Assembly (NCBI GenBank): GCA_030268105.1
Contig: BSDZ01000003.1
Coordinates: forward strand, 2,170,001-2,234,000
Source: Volvox africanus
Lineage: Eukaryota; Chlorophyta; Chlorophyceae; Chlamydomonadales; Volvocaceae
Direction of reading: 5' to 3'
DNA: 64,000 bases
In this document: positions 48,493 through 60,521 of the stretch, one piece after another
How the letters are laid out: every line of letters begins with the position of its first letter
Numbering within the stretch: position 1 is the stretch's first letter
The notes under the pieces: generated by a model
What the model was told of the DNA's origin: nothing
Seen by the model: only the letters and a program-made list of their open reading frames with translations
Databases searched by the model: none
Program-made: the position numbers and the translations under genes

Positions 48493-51400
48493 ATGCAGCA
48501 GCATAACTCCGACCCAACGATGGTCACGAGCACACAGACTTTTGTGCCTGCGGCACACGTCACATGCCCTCAACCTGCGGGGCCTTCCTGGATCCCAGAA
48601 ACAACTGACGAAAGTGCGGCGTGCGGGTCATGGCCTCAGTCGACTGAGGTCGTACCGGCAAATTTGCCGGCAAACAAGATGTCCTTCACGAAGGTGAAGA
48701 CGTGGGTTATCCGTGCACGTGAGGATAACTGCAGTAGGGATAAGGTTACGACAAACAATAACATGAGTGTCAGCAGCGGCGGAGGAAACTTCGGACTCGA
48801 TCTCGGTGCCACGCCGTTGCGTGACGGCTTCCGGCAAGTGGTGGATGACACCAAGGAGAAGCTTATGACAGTGCGCAAGGTGTGTGAGGGTATATGTGCG
48901 TATACGTGGTGTGCTCTGTTTTAGGGCTGACCTTGGAACGACGGAGACTCACATTTTGTTTCTGTTTTGTTTCCTGCACCTGCGTTCTCTCGCACAGGTT
49001 ACTGCACAAGCATTCTCAAAGGGACGATGGTTTCGATCATGGAATTTTCTGAAGCTCCAGGCTCAAGACAAGGAGCAGGTCCACCTACCAGCGTCCGCGA
49101 AGTTGCTGCAGCCCTCTTCGGCACTGGCCAACCGCAAGGAGTGCTTCACAGCGACGGCGGTAGTGGTGAGTTCTGATTGTCGTTGGTAGATATAGTAATT
49201 GGAGTTTAGGACCGTTTGGTGCTTCACTTTATAATGGACACGGAGCGTCGCACGGCTTGTAGGCAGGGGGCTGTGCCCATCATACCTAACATGCAACAGG
49301 GGCGTGGTGTGGGTGGCGTGTTGCAGCGTGGACTACGGCCACTATGGCATGACGTCCGCAGCTTCTTTTGGTTACAACTGACTTTGACTACAAACGATAG
49401 TCGCAGTTTATATATGGCGAACGATAGTCGTGGTTTGTAGGCTTTTGAAGGCTCGCGGCAGCCCAAACCCTAATGCAAGCCGTGGGAGATGATGTCACCT
49501 GCACATTGACTTGATGAGCCTGACTTTGTCTGCATGTTCAAGATCGATCGTGCATGCATCCTTTCTGTACATCATGCTTTGCGTGCTATCCCATCCGACG
49601 TCTTGCAGCTGGTGGACTGTGCTCAAGAGTCAGCGGAGAATAATGGAGATGTACAGCAGCGTGATGCTGCTGCAGCTGAGCTGCGGGCGGTCGTGGTGGA
49701 GGAGGAGAAGCGGCGTGAGGCCGCTGAGGCTGCCGCAGCTGAGCTGCGGGCGGCAGTAGGAGAGGCGGAGAAGCGGCGTGAGGATGCTGAGGCTGCTGCA
49801 GCTGAGCTGCAGGCGGCCGTGGTGGAGGAGGAGAAGCGGCGTGAGACCGCTGAGGCTGCCGCAGCTGAGCTGCGGGCGGCAGTAGAAGAGGCGGAGAAGC
49901 GGCGTGAGGCCGCTGAGGCTGGTGCAGCTATGCTGCAGGCGGCCGTGGTGGAGGAGGAGAAGCGGCGTGAGGATGCTGAGGCTGCTGCAGCTGAGCTGCA
50001 GGCGGCCGTGGTGGAGGAGGAGAAGCGGCGTGAGACCGCTGAGGCTGCCGCAGCTGAGCTGCGGGCGGCAGTAGGAGAGGCGGAGAAGCGGCGTGAGGCC
50101 GCTGAGGCCGGTGCAGCTGAGCTGCAGGCGGCCGTGGTGGAGGAGGAGAAGCGGCGTGAGGATGCTGAGGCTGCTGCAGCTGAGCTGCAGGCGGCCGTGG
50201 TGGAGGAGGAGAAGCGGCGTGAGACCGCTGAGGCTGCCGCAGCTGAGCTGCGGGCGGCAGTAGGAGAGGCGGAGAAGCGGCGTGAGGCCGCTGAGGCTGG
50301 TGCAGCTATGCTGCAGGCGGCCGTGGTGGAGGAGGAGAAGCGGCGTGAGGATGCTGAGGCTGCTGCAGCTGAGCTGCGGGCGGCCGTGGTGGAGGAGGAG
50401 AAGCGGCGTGAGGCCGCTGAGGCTGCCGCAGCTGAGCTGCGGGCGGCATTAGGAGATGCGGAGAAGCGGCGTGAGGCCGCTGAGGCTGGTGCAGCTACGC
50501 TGCAGGCGGCCGTGGTGGAGGAGGAGAAGCGGCGTGAGACCGCTGAGGCTGCCGCAGCTGAGCTGCAGGCGGCCGTGGTGGAGGAGGAGAAGCGGCGTGA
50601 GGCCGCTGAGGCTGCCGCAGCTGGTCTGCAGGCGACCGTGGTGGAGGAGGAGAAGCGGCGTGAGGCCGCTGAGGCTGCCGCAGCTGGTCTGCAGGCGACC
50701 GTGGTGGAGGAGGAGAAGCGGCGTGAGGCCGCTGAGGCTGCCGCAGCTGAGCTGCGGGCGGCAGTAGGAGAGGCGGAGAAGCGGCATGAGGCCGCTGAGG
50801 CTGCCGCAGCTGGTCTGCAGGCGGCCGTGGTGGAGGAGGAGAAGCGGCGTGAGGCCGCTGAGGCTGCCGCAGCTGCGCTGCAGGCGGCCGTGGTGGAGGA
50901 GGAGAAGCGGCGTAAGGCCGCTGAGGCGACCATAGTTCAGCTTCGTGCGATGGTGGTGAAGATGGAAGAGCAGGTACGGCAGGGTTCAGATTGCAAACGC
51001 CACCTATGCAACATCTCTGCCGTACATCGTTTAATGTTTGATTATTTAAATCGCATGTGTAGAGGCAAGGCTCAGGTTGCCAAAGGATGGTGCACTATGG
51101 AGATAGGGTGTTCCTGTGTGCTTTAGTCGTGTCATATGTCATGTTCCCTGACTGACGGATATCTTGTGGCCGCTTCCGCCCGGCCTTTGCCGTCATTTGC
51201 TCTCTCGTTTTCTTCACTCTACCCCGCGCATATTGACCCTTCTCCCATGACTACACGCCCTTGCAGGTGCGCTGCAGCAACGAGCAGATTACGAAGTGTA
51301 GCGCCCTTCAAGAACGATTTGCTAACGTCCAGAAGTCGATGAAGCTGTACCGCTTCCAGTCACGAAGGCTGAAGCGGCTGTTGAAAGAGGTGAGGATGGT

Positions 51401-51965
51401 GCGGCCCAAGGGGGGGGGGCATAGGGTAGAGGTGCGATGCTGCATGGTGCCTGCGTGGCTGTCTGTTTGCATACCGGGGGTTTTGGTGAGGCCATGGGCG
51501 GGGGCCATGTGTATCCGAATCCGTTGTTATTATTTACGAGCTCCCCTCCCTTTCCCTCACAAACAAACGCACATGCAGGCACACGGCCAGGCGCTGGACG
51601 CTGTGGACGACATCTTCCTCAATGACGAGGATGACGTGCACATGGCGGAGCGGATGATCAGATATGAGCAGCCCGTGCAGGCCGAAACTGTTTCAGCAGC
51701 CTTGGAGCCGCCTGCGATTGCCCCGGCAGCGACAACACAGCCCCCCACTCCCACGAAGCTAGAGGAGCGGCTTACTTACTCCAGCTGTAAGTCCAGGAAC
51801 AGCCAGTCCACGGCGGTTTCTACTCCTTGCAGTTGGGGGATTCGGGACACGTTTGTGGAGGTGTTCGGGTCGCGGTTATGTGGCCAGGCCTCTATCGCAG
51901 CCCCGTCTACGTCTGTTTTTGCGAAGCTTCTAGAGGCTGCCGCGGGGCAGCCAAGTTACCGCTGA
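48493..51965 (+). CDS. Array coiled-coil protein, copy 2 (809 residues)
   Basis: Exons 48493-48879, 48998-49165, 49609-50973, 51267-51389 and 51579-51965, all in phase 0. Head, exon 2, exon 4 and tail appear identical to copy 1. The product is 84 residues longer because exon 3 has 20 rather than 16 coiled-coil repeats, so the frame is kept. It lacks the copy 1 variants KRCE and KKRRE and ends its array with AALQAAVVEEEKRRKAAEA. Confidence 0.75.
49665..50926 (+). repeat. 63-bp repeat array in exon 3, copy 2 (20 units)
   Basis: Twenty 63-bp units. Blocks of three to four units (types EEEKRRED, EEEKRRET, GEAEKRREA, GAAMLQ/GAAELQ) recur in the same order, which points to duplication of multi-unit blocks, not single units. 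Confidence 0.95.
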
Positions 51966-54512
51966 CTGCAGATATATTCCCCCTGTCATGCATTGACACC
52001 CATATGTCGCTCTAAGCCACGTCGGCAACAACTGCTGAAATACATCGGCCTTCTGCAATATGGATGGTTGGCCCAGCGTGTGTTTTGTTACATTTATCCG
52101 GCGGCCACTTGATGATGGTCCGAGTAACGATTGAGAACCTTGACATTATTAGAGCCCGGGTGAGAATGAGACCCGTACGACTAAGACAGCCTCATCCGCC
52201 AATGTAGGATGATTTCAACTAGTGCCGTACCTAACTAGCTAGAGCTAGCTGAGCAGCATCTCAGCCGCATTGCCGTACGTTTCCAACATCATGATTGTTG
52301 TGGACCACAACACAGCGTGATCTTGGCCAGACATGTCAACCAGGTATTTGCGTCATGCGTCGTCAGTTTTTGCTTCGTACTGCGTCGTCATGCGTCGTCA
52401 TGCGTCGTCAGTTTTTGCTTCGTACTTCTTGTTCGTTGTTTCCTAGACAGGATGGTGGGGCGTGTTTTCGTTCAGAGGTACAACTTGTGGCCTGAGCAGT
52501 GAACAATAAATGGATGCCGTATAGAAGGCATATCTGTGTTGGGTCGTTGGTGCCCACTTCACTGGGCCATATGCCGCATAGGGCATGGCATCGCTTAGCA
52601 GGGAGGTGATGGATGTCGTTTTCGTATTCGTTTTCGTATTTTCGTATGATGGCAACGGGACAGTGCGTCACCCTTGTACCTAGGATGCATGTGCCGTGCG
52701 TTTGCCAGGACCGTCTTCATGTTCAATATTGCTCAAGTATCTTTACACCACCAGCATTCATCTTTTCTGGTCTTCCTTTTAGTGGCACTTTATGGCGGGT
52801 GTGCGGTGGTGTGGTGGCGGAGGTGGCGGTCTTAAGAGAAGGTGATGCGGTGGAAATAGTGATTGGAAATAGTGATTGGAAATAGTGATTGGAAAGAGTG
52901 ATTGGAAAGAGTGATTGGAAAGAGTGATGGGAAAGAGTGATTGGAAATAGTGATGGGAAATAGTGATTGAAAATAGTGATGGGAAAGAGTGATTGGAAAT
53001 GGTGATGGGAAATAGTGATTGGAAATAGTGATGGGAAATAGTGATTGGAAATGGTTGGACCCCAGACTGCTTGGCAATGAGGGCGGTGACACATGCGGCG
53101 GAGAGGAAGCCCTGGTGACGGTGGTGGTGGGGAGAAAAGGCGGGCAGAGGTTTGCTGCTGCAGAGATGGATGATGGACAGTGCACGTGCGGATGACGGGT
53201 GGAAGGACTGGTCAGGTGGCATTAGCGGGGTTCACCAGTGTGCAGGACCGCACTTGTAGCTGGAGGTAAGAGATGGTGTGGCTTTGAGGACGGAGGTGAG
53301 CGCGGAGGTGGAGGTATGACTTCACGACAGCAGGCAGGGGGCAACCTAAAGGGGGGATGGTCATCGGTGCATCAATGTAATCGCTGCATGAACGTCATAA
53401 ACCAGACTTGAATTGCATGGTTTGATTGTTCTCGTACGCCTCAGAGCTGCTCTTATCTTTCGCATGCCTCAATGCGCCGCATCTTCCAAATGAGCCGTGT
53501 TTGAGGCATTCCGTTACAGTTATCGGTATTTATAACTCCTCCAACGAACAAATGTCCGCATCCATCATGTAACATCTTTTAACACGCTCAGGGTGTCCAG
53601 CAGTCCGTACGGAATGTTATATCACGCTGTTATATCACCTTCTCTGCACTTTCCTCAATAATAATTATCATAATTTCAGATGTCATTACATCAGATGTTA
53701 TTTATTGGAAATAGCGGGTCCCACCATCGGGGTCCGTCCATGATGGGAAAAAGACGATCGTATGGAATCAGCACCGAGACGTGGAGGGCGCACGTTCGGG
53801 GTGTCCACGCCATCTACATCCGTCCCCCCTTGAAAGGCCAACCCTGGCTGCCGGCACCCGGCAGCCAACGCATCCGCTACCCCGACTTCACACCCCGACT
53901 TATGCTCAAGCTTAAGATACGTGAACTTCTTTCTCTGATGGCGCACGAGCGGTCTCTGGGATCATGCAAAGGTGCTCGACGCCGTGTGAAATTTTGGGAT
54001 TCTCTTTCCAGCCTCCCATTCCGCATACAAAGTTGAGAATTTAGTTGTCAGATTGCAACTCAGCGTAGTTGGGTTACGCCATTCCCGTTGCTCCTGACCG
54101 CCTGCGAGCTGCCATTTATTCGTTTAAGCGGTGCAGTTCCACACCGACAAATTCAGATGTTCGCAAAACCTGCATGCTGAGGCATTTCGAGCACAATCCT
54201 GCCTTACGAATGTCATTGAGGTTGCTTCATCATTGACGCAATGTGGGTACTTCAAAGAGACGCAGCCGTACGATACTTGAGGAGTTGGACCGAAGTGCTT
54301 TTTCACCACTTTTAGCAGCAAATTACGCACGTTGTGTTTCTCAATTTACTTGATCAATACATAACGGTATTTACACACGAATCCCAAACAAGCTTTCCTT
54401 ACATCCGCCGTTGAGGCTTGGAACTTCGACAGCTCTATCCTGGACGCACCAAACGCAACACTTGAGTCTTCTTTAGTATAGGAACAGTAATTACAGCATC
54501 CATAACTCCAAA
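51966..54512 (+). repeat. Array spacer 3
   Basis: Same layout as spacers 1 and 2. It shares with spacer 4 the forms aggtatttgcg, gcatggcatcgc, gagacccgtacg and aaaccagac. A private change is ttacaccaccagc near 52745. Confidence 0.75.
52852..53056 (+). repeat. 13-bp minisatellite, spacer 3
   Basis: About 15-16 units, richer in GGAAAGAGTGATT variants than spacers 1 and 2. Confidence 0.9.
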
Positions 54513-57500
54513 ATGCAGCAGCATAACTCCGACCCAACGATGGTCACGAGCACACAGACTTTTGTGCCTGCGGCACACGTCACATGCCCTCAACCTGCGG
54601 GGCCTTCCTGGATCCCAGAAACAACTGACGAAAGTGCGGCGTGCGGGTCATGGCCTCAGTCGACTGAGGTCGTACCGGCAAATTTGCCGGCAAACAAGAT
54701 GTCCTTCACGAAGGTGAAGACGTGGGTTATCCGTGCACGTGAGGATAACTGCAGTAGGGATAAGGTTACGACAAACAATAACATGAGTGTCAGCAGCGGC
54801 GGAGGAAACTTCGGACTCGATCTCGGTGCCACGCCGTTGCGTGACGGCTTCCGGCAAGTGGTGGATGACACCAAGGAGAAGCTTATGACAGTGCGCAAGG
54901 TGTGTGAGGGTATATGTGCGTATACGTGGTGTGCTCTGTTTTAGGGCTGACCTTGGAACGACGGAGACTCACATTTTGTTTCTGTTTTGTTTCCTGCACC
55001 TGCGTTCTCTCGCACAGGTTACTGCACAAGCATTCTCAAAGGGACGATGGTTTCGATCATGGAATTTTCTGAAGCTCCAGGCTCAAGACAAGGAGCAGGT
55101 CCACCTACCAGCGTCCGCGAAGTTGCTGCAGCCCTCTTCGGCACTGGCCAACCGCAAGGAGTGCTTCACAGCGACGGCGGTAGTGGTGAGTTCTGATTGT
55201 CGTTGGTAGATATAGTAATTGGAGTTTAGGACCGTTTGGTGCTTCACTTTATAATGGACACGGAGCGTCGCACGGCTTGTAGGCAGGGGGCTGTGCCCAT
55301 CATACCTAACATGCAACAGGGGCGTGGTGTGGGTGGCGTGTTGCAGCGTGGACTACGGCCACTATGGCATGACGTCCGCAGCTTCTTTTGGTTACAACTG
55401 ACTTTGACTACAAACGATAGTCGCAGTTTATATATGGCGAACGATAGTCGTGGTTTGTAGGCTTTTGAAGGCTCGCGGCAGCCCAAACCCTAATGCAAGC
55501 CGTGGGAGATGATGTCACCTGCACATTGACTTGATGAGCCTGACTTTGTCTGCATGTTCAAGATCGATCGTGCATGCATCCTTTCTGTACATCATGCTTT
55601 GCGTGCTATCCCATCCGACGTCTTGCAGCTGGTGGACTGTGCTCAAGAGTCAGCGGAGAATAATGGAGATGTACAGCAGCGTGATGCTGCTGCAGCTGAG
55701 CTGCGGGCGGTCGTGGTGGAGGAGGAGAAGCGGCGTGAGGCCGCTGAGGCTGCCGCAGCTGAGCTGCGGGCGGCAGTAGGAGAGGCGGAGAAGCGGCGTG
55801 AGGATGCTGAGGCTGCTGCAGCTGAGCTGCAGGCGGCCGTGGTGGAGGAGGAGAAGCGGCGTGAGACCGCTGAGGCTGCCGCAGCTGAGCTGCGGGCGGC
55901 AGTAGAAGAGGCGGAGAAGCGGCGTGAGGCCGCTGAGGCTGGTGCAGCTATGCTGCAGGCGGCCGTGGTGGAGGAGGAGAAGCGGCGTGAGGATGCTGAG
56001 GCTGCTGCAGCTGAGCTGCAGGCGGCCGTGGTGGAGGAGGAGAAGCGGCGTGAGACCGCTGAGGCTGCCGCAGCTGAGCTGCGGGCGGCAGTAGGAGAGG
56101 CGGAGAAGCGGCGTGAGGCCGCTGAGGCCGGTGCAGCTGAGCTGCAGGCGGCCGTGGTGGAGGAGGAGAAGCGGCGTGAGGATGCTGAGGCTGCTGCAGC
56201 TGAGCTGCAGGCGGCCGTGGTGGAGGAGGAGAAGCGGCGTGAGACCGCTGAGGCTGCCGCAGCTGAGCTGCGGGCGGCAGTAGGAGAGGCGGAGAAGCGG
56301 CGTGAGGCCGCTGAGGCTGGTGCAGCTATGCTGCAGGCGGCCGTGGTGGAGGAGGAGAAGCGGCGTGAGGATGCTGAGGCTGCTGCAGCTGAGCTGCGGG
56401 CGGCCGTGGTGGAGGAGGAGAAGCGGCGTGAGGCCGCTGAGGCTGCCGCAGCTGAGCTGCGGGCGGCATTAGGAGATGCGGAGAAGCGGCGTGAGGCCGC
56501 TGAGGCTGGTGCAGCTACGCTGCAGGCGGCCGTGGTGGAGGAGGAGAAGCGGCGTGAGACCGCTGAGGCTGCCGCAGCTGAGCTGCAGGCGGCCGTGGTG
56601 GAGGAGGAGAAGCGGCGTGAGGCCGCTGAGGCTGCCGCAGCTGGTCTGCAGGCGACCGTGGTGGAGGAGGAGAAGCGGCGTGAGGCCGCTGAGGCTGCCG
56701 CAGCTGGTCTGCAGGCGACCGTGGTGGAGGAGGAGAAGCGGCGTGAGGCCGCTGAGGCTGCCGCAGCTGAGCTGCGGGCGGCAGTAGGAGAGGCGGAGAA
56801 GCGGCATGAGGCCGCTGAGGCTGCCGCAGCTGGTCTGCAGGCGGCCGTGGTGGAGGAGGAGAAGCGGCGTGAGGCCGCTGAGGCTGCCGCAGCTGCGCTG
56901 CAGGCGGCCGTGGTGGAGGAGGAGAAGCGGCGTAAGGCCGCTGAGGCGACCATAGTTCAGCTTCGTGCGATGGTGGTGAAGATGGAAGAGCAGGTACGGC
57001 AGGGTTCAGATTGCAAACGCCACCTATGCAACATCTCTGCCGTACATCGTTTAATGTTTGATTATTTAAATCGCATGTGTAGAGGCAAGGCTCAGGTTGC
57101 CAAAGGATGGTGCACTATGGAGATAGGGTGTTCCTGTGTGCTTTAGTCGTGTCATATGTCATGTTCCCTGACTGACGGATATCTTGTGGCCGCTTCCGCC
57201 CGGCCTTTGCCGTCATTTGCTCTCTCGTTTTCTTCACTCTACCCCGCGCATATTGACCCTTCTCCCATGACTACACGCCCTTGCAGGTGCGCTGCAGCAA
57301 CGAGCAGATTACGAAGTGTAGCGCCCTTCAAGAACGATTTGCTAACGTCCAGAAGTCGATGAAGCTGTACCGCTTCCAGTCACGAAGGCTGAAGCGGCTG
57401 TTGAAAGAGGTGAGGATGGTGCGGCCCAAGGGGGGGGGCATAGGGTAGAGGTGCGATGCTGCATGGTGCCTGCGTGGCTGTCTGTTTGCATACCGGGGGT

Positions 57501-57984
57501 TTTGGTGAGGCCATGGGCGGGGGCCATGTGTATCCGAATCCGTTGTTATTATTTACGAGCTCCCCTCCCTTTCCCTCACAAACAAACGCACATGCAGGCA
57601 CACGGCCAGGCGCTGGACGCTGTGGACGACATCTTCCTCAATGACGAGGATGACGTGCACATGGCGGAGCGGATGATCAGATATGAGCAGCCCGTGCAGG
57701 CCGAAACTGTTTCAGCAGCCTTGGAGCCGCCTGCGATTGCCCCGGCAGCGACAACACAGCCCCCCACTCCCACGAAGCTAGAGGAGCGGCTTACTTACTC
57801 CAGCTGTAAGTCCAGGAACAGCCAGTCCACGGCGGTTTCTACTCCTTGCAGTTGGGGGATTCGGGACACGTTTGTGGAGGTGTTCGGGTCGCGGTTATGT
57901 GGCCAGGCCTCTATCGCAGCCCCGTCTACGTCTGTTTTTGCGAAGCTTCTAGAGGCTGCCGCGGGGCAGCCAAGTTACCGCTGA
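54513..57984 (+). CDS. Array coiled-coil protein, copy 3 (809 residues)
   Basis: Exons 54513-54899, 55018-55185, 55629-56993, 57287-57409 and 57598-57984. The inferred product is identical in length and, as far as read, in sequence to copy 2, including all 20 coiled-coil repeats. The only change noticed in the gene body is one G fewer in the G run of the last intron (about 57430), outside the coding sequence. Confidence 0.75.
55685..56946 (+). repeat. 63-bp repeat array in exon 3, copy 3 (20 units)
   Basis: The same unit order and variants as copy 2, indicating very recent duplication or gene conversion between copies 2 and 3. Confidence 0.95.
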
Positions 57985-60521
57985 CTGCAGATATATTCCC
58001 CCTGTCATGCATTGACACCCATATGTCGCTCTAAGCCACGTCGGCAACAACTGCTGAAATACATCGGCCTTCTGCAATATGGATGGTTGGCCCAGCGTGT
58101 GTTTTGTTACATTTATCCGGCGGCCACTTGATGATGGTCCGAGTAACGATTGAGAACCTTGACATTATTAGAGCCCGGGTGAGAATGAGACCCGTACGAC
58201 TAAGACAGCCTCATCCGCCAATGTAGGATGATTTCAACTAGTGCCGTACCTAACTAGCTAGAGCTAGCTGAGCAGCATCTCAGCCGCATTGCCGTACGTT
58301 TCCAACATCATGATTGTTGTGGACCACAACACAGCGTGATCTTGGCCAGACATGTCAACCAGGTATTTGCGTCATGCGTCGTCAGTTTTTGCTTCGTACT
58401 GCGTCGTCATGCGTCGTCAGTTTTTGCTTCGTACTTCTTGTTCGTTGTTTCCTAGACAGGATGGTGGGGCGTGTTTTCGTTCAGAGGTACAACTTGTGGC
58501 CTGAGCAGTGAACAATAAATGGATGCCGTATAGAAGGCATATCTGTGTTGGGTCGTTGGTGCCCACTTCACTGGGCCATATGCCGCATAGGGCATGGCAT
58601 CGCTTAGCAGGGAGGTGATGGATGTCGTTTTCGTATTCGTTTTCGTATTTTCGTATGATGGCAACGGGACAGTGCGTCACCCTTGTACCTAGGATGCATG
58701 TGCCGTGCGTTTGCCAGGACCGTCTTCATGTTCAATATTGCTCAAGTATCTTTACACCGCCAGCATTCATCTTTTCTGGTCTTCCTTTTAGTGGCACTTT
58801 ATGGCGGGTGTGCGGTGGTGTGGTGGCGGAGGTGGCGGTCTTAAGAGAAGGTGATGCGGTGGAAATAGTGATTGGAAATAGTGATTGGAAATAGTGATTG
58901 GAAAGAGTGATTGGAAATAGTGATTGGAAATAGTGATGGGAAAGAGTGATGGGAAATAGTGATGGGAAATAGTGATTGAAAATAGTGATGGGAAATAGTG
59001 ATTGGAAATGGTGATGGGAAATAGTGATTGGAAATAGTGATGGGAAATAGTGATTGGAAATGGTTGGACCCCAGACTGCTTGGCAATGAGGGCGGTGACA
59101 CATGCGGCGGAGAGGAAGCCCTGGTGACGGTGGTGGTGGGGAGAAAAGGCGGACAGAGGTTTGCTGCTGCAGAGATGGATGATGGACAGTGCACGTGCGG
59201 ATGACGGGTGGAAGGACTGGTCAGGTGGCATTAGCGGGGTTCACCAGTGTGCAGGACCGCACTTGTAGCTGGAGGTAAGAGATGGTGTGGCTTTGAGGAC
59301 GGAGGTGAGCGCGGAGGTGGAGGTATGACTTCACGACAGCAGGCAGGGGGCAACCTAAGGGGGGGATGGTCATCGGTGCATCAATGTAATCGCTGCATGA
59401 ACGTCATAAACCAGACTTGAATTGCATGGTTTGATTGTTCTCGTACGCCTCAGAGCTGCTCTTATCTTTCGCATGCCTCAATGCGCCGCATCTTCCAAAT
59501 GAGCCGTGTTTGAGGCATTCCGTTACAGTTATCGGTATTTATAACTCCTCCAACGAACAAATGTCCGCATCCATCATGTAACATCTTTTAACACGCTCAG
59601 GGTGTCCAGCAGTCCGTACGGAATGTTATATCACGCTGTTATATCACCTTCTCTGCACTTTCCTCAATAATAATTATCATAATTTCAGATGTCATTACAT
59701 CAGATGTTATTTATTGGAAATAGCGGGTCCCACCATCGGGGTCCGTCCATGATGGGAAAAAGACGATCGTATGGAATCAGCACCGAGACGTGGAGGGCGC
59801 ACGTTCGGGGTGTCCACGCCATCTACATCCGTCCCCCCTTGAAAGGCCAACCCTGGCTGCCGGCACCCGGCAGCCAACGCATCCGCTACCCCGACTTCAC
59901 ACCCCGACTTATGCTCAAGCTTAAGATACGTGAACTTCTTTCTCTGATGGCGCACGAGCGGTCTCTGGGATCATGCAAAGGTGCTCGACGCCGTGTGAAA
60001 TTTTGGGATTCTCTTTCCAGCCTCCCATTCCGCATACAAAGTTGAGAATTTAGTTGTCAGATTGCAACTCAGCGTAGTTGGGTTACGCCATTCCCGTTGC
60101 TCCTGACCGCCTGCGAGCTGCCATTTATTCGTTTAAGCGGTGCAGTTCCACACCGACAAATTCAGATGTTCGCAAAACCTGCATGCTGAGGCATTTCGAG
60201 CACAATCCTGCCTTACGAATGTCATTGAGGTTGCTTCATCATTGACGCAATGTGGGTACTTCAAAGAGACGCAGCCGTACGATACTTGAGGAGTTGGACC
60301 GAAGTGCTTTTTCACCACTTTTAGCAGCAAATTACGCACGTTGTGTTTCTCAATTTACTTGATCAATACATAACGGTATTTACACACGAATCCCAAACAA
60401 GCTTTCCTTACATCCGCCGTTGAGGCTTGGAACTTCGACAGCTCTATCCTGGACGCACCAAACGCAACACTTGAGTCTTCTTTAGTATAGGAACAGTAAT
60501 TACAGCATCCATAACTCCAAA
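57985..60521 (+). repeat. Array spacer 4
   Basis: Shortest spacer. It has lost one 10-bp tgcgtcgtca unit near 58400 and shares the spacer 3 variants listed there. Confidence 0.75.
58861..59065 (+). repeat. 13-bp minisatellite, spacer 4
   Basis: About 15-16 units, the same length as spacer 3 but with a different order of GAAATAG and GAAAGAG variants. Confidence 0.9.

Noticed and set aside
40896..59231. Minus-strand Phe/Pro/Ile/Ser/His repetitive frames in the spacers
   Set aside because: They are translations of the 13-bp minisatellite; three overlapping frames are open at once, as expected for a repeat whose period is not a multiple of three.
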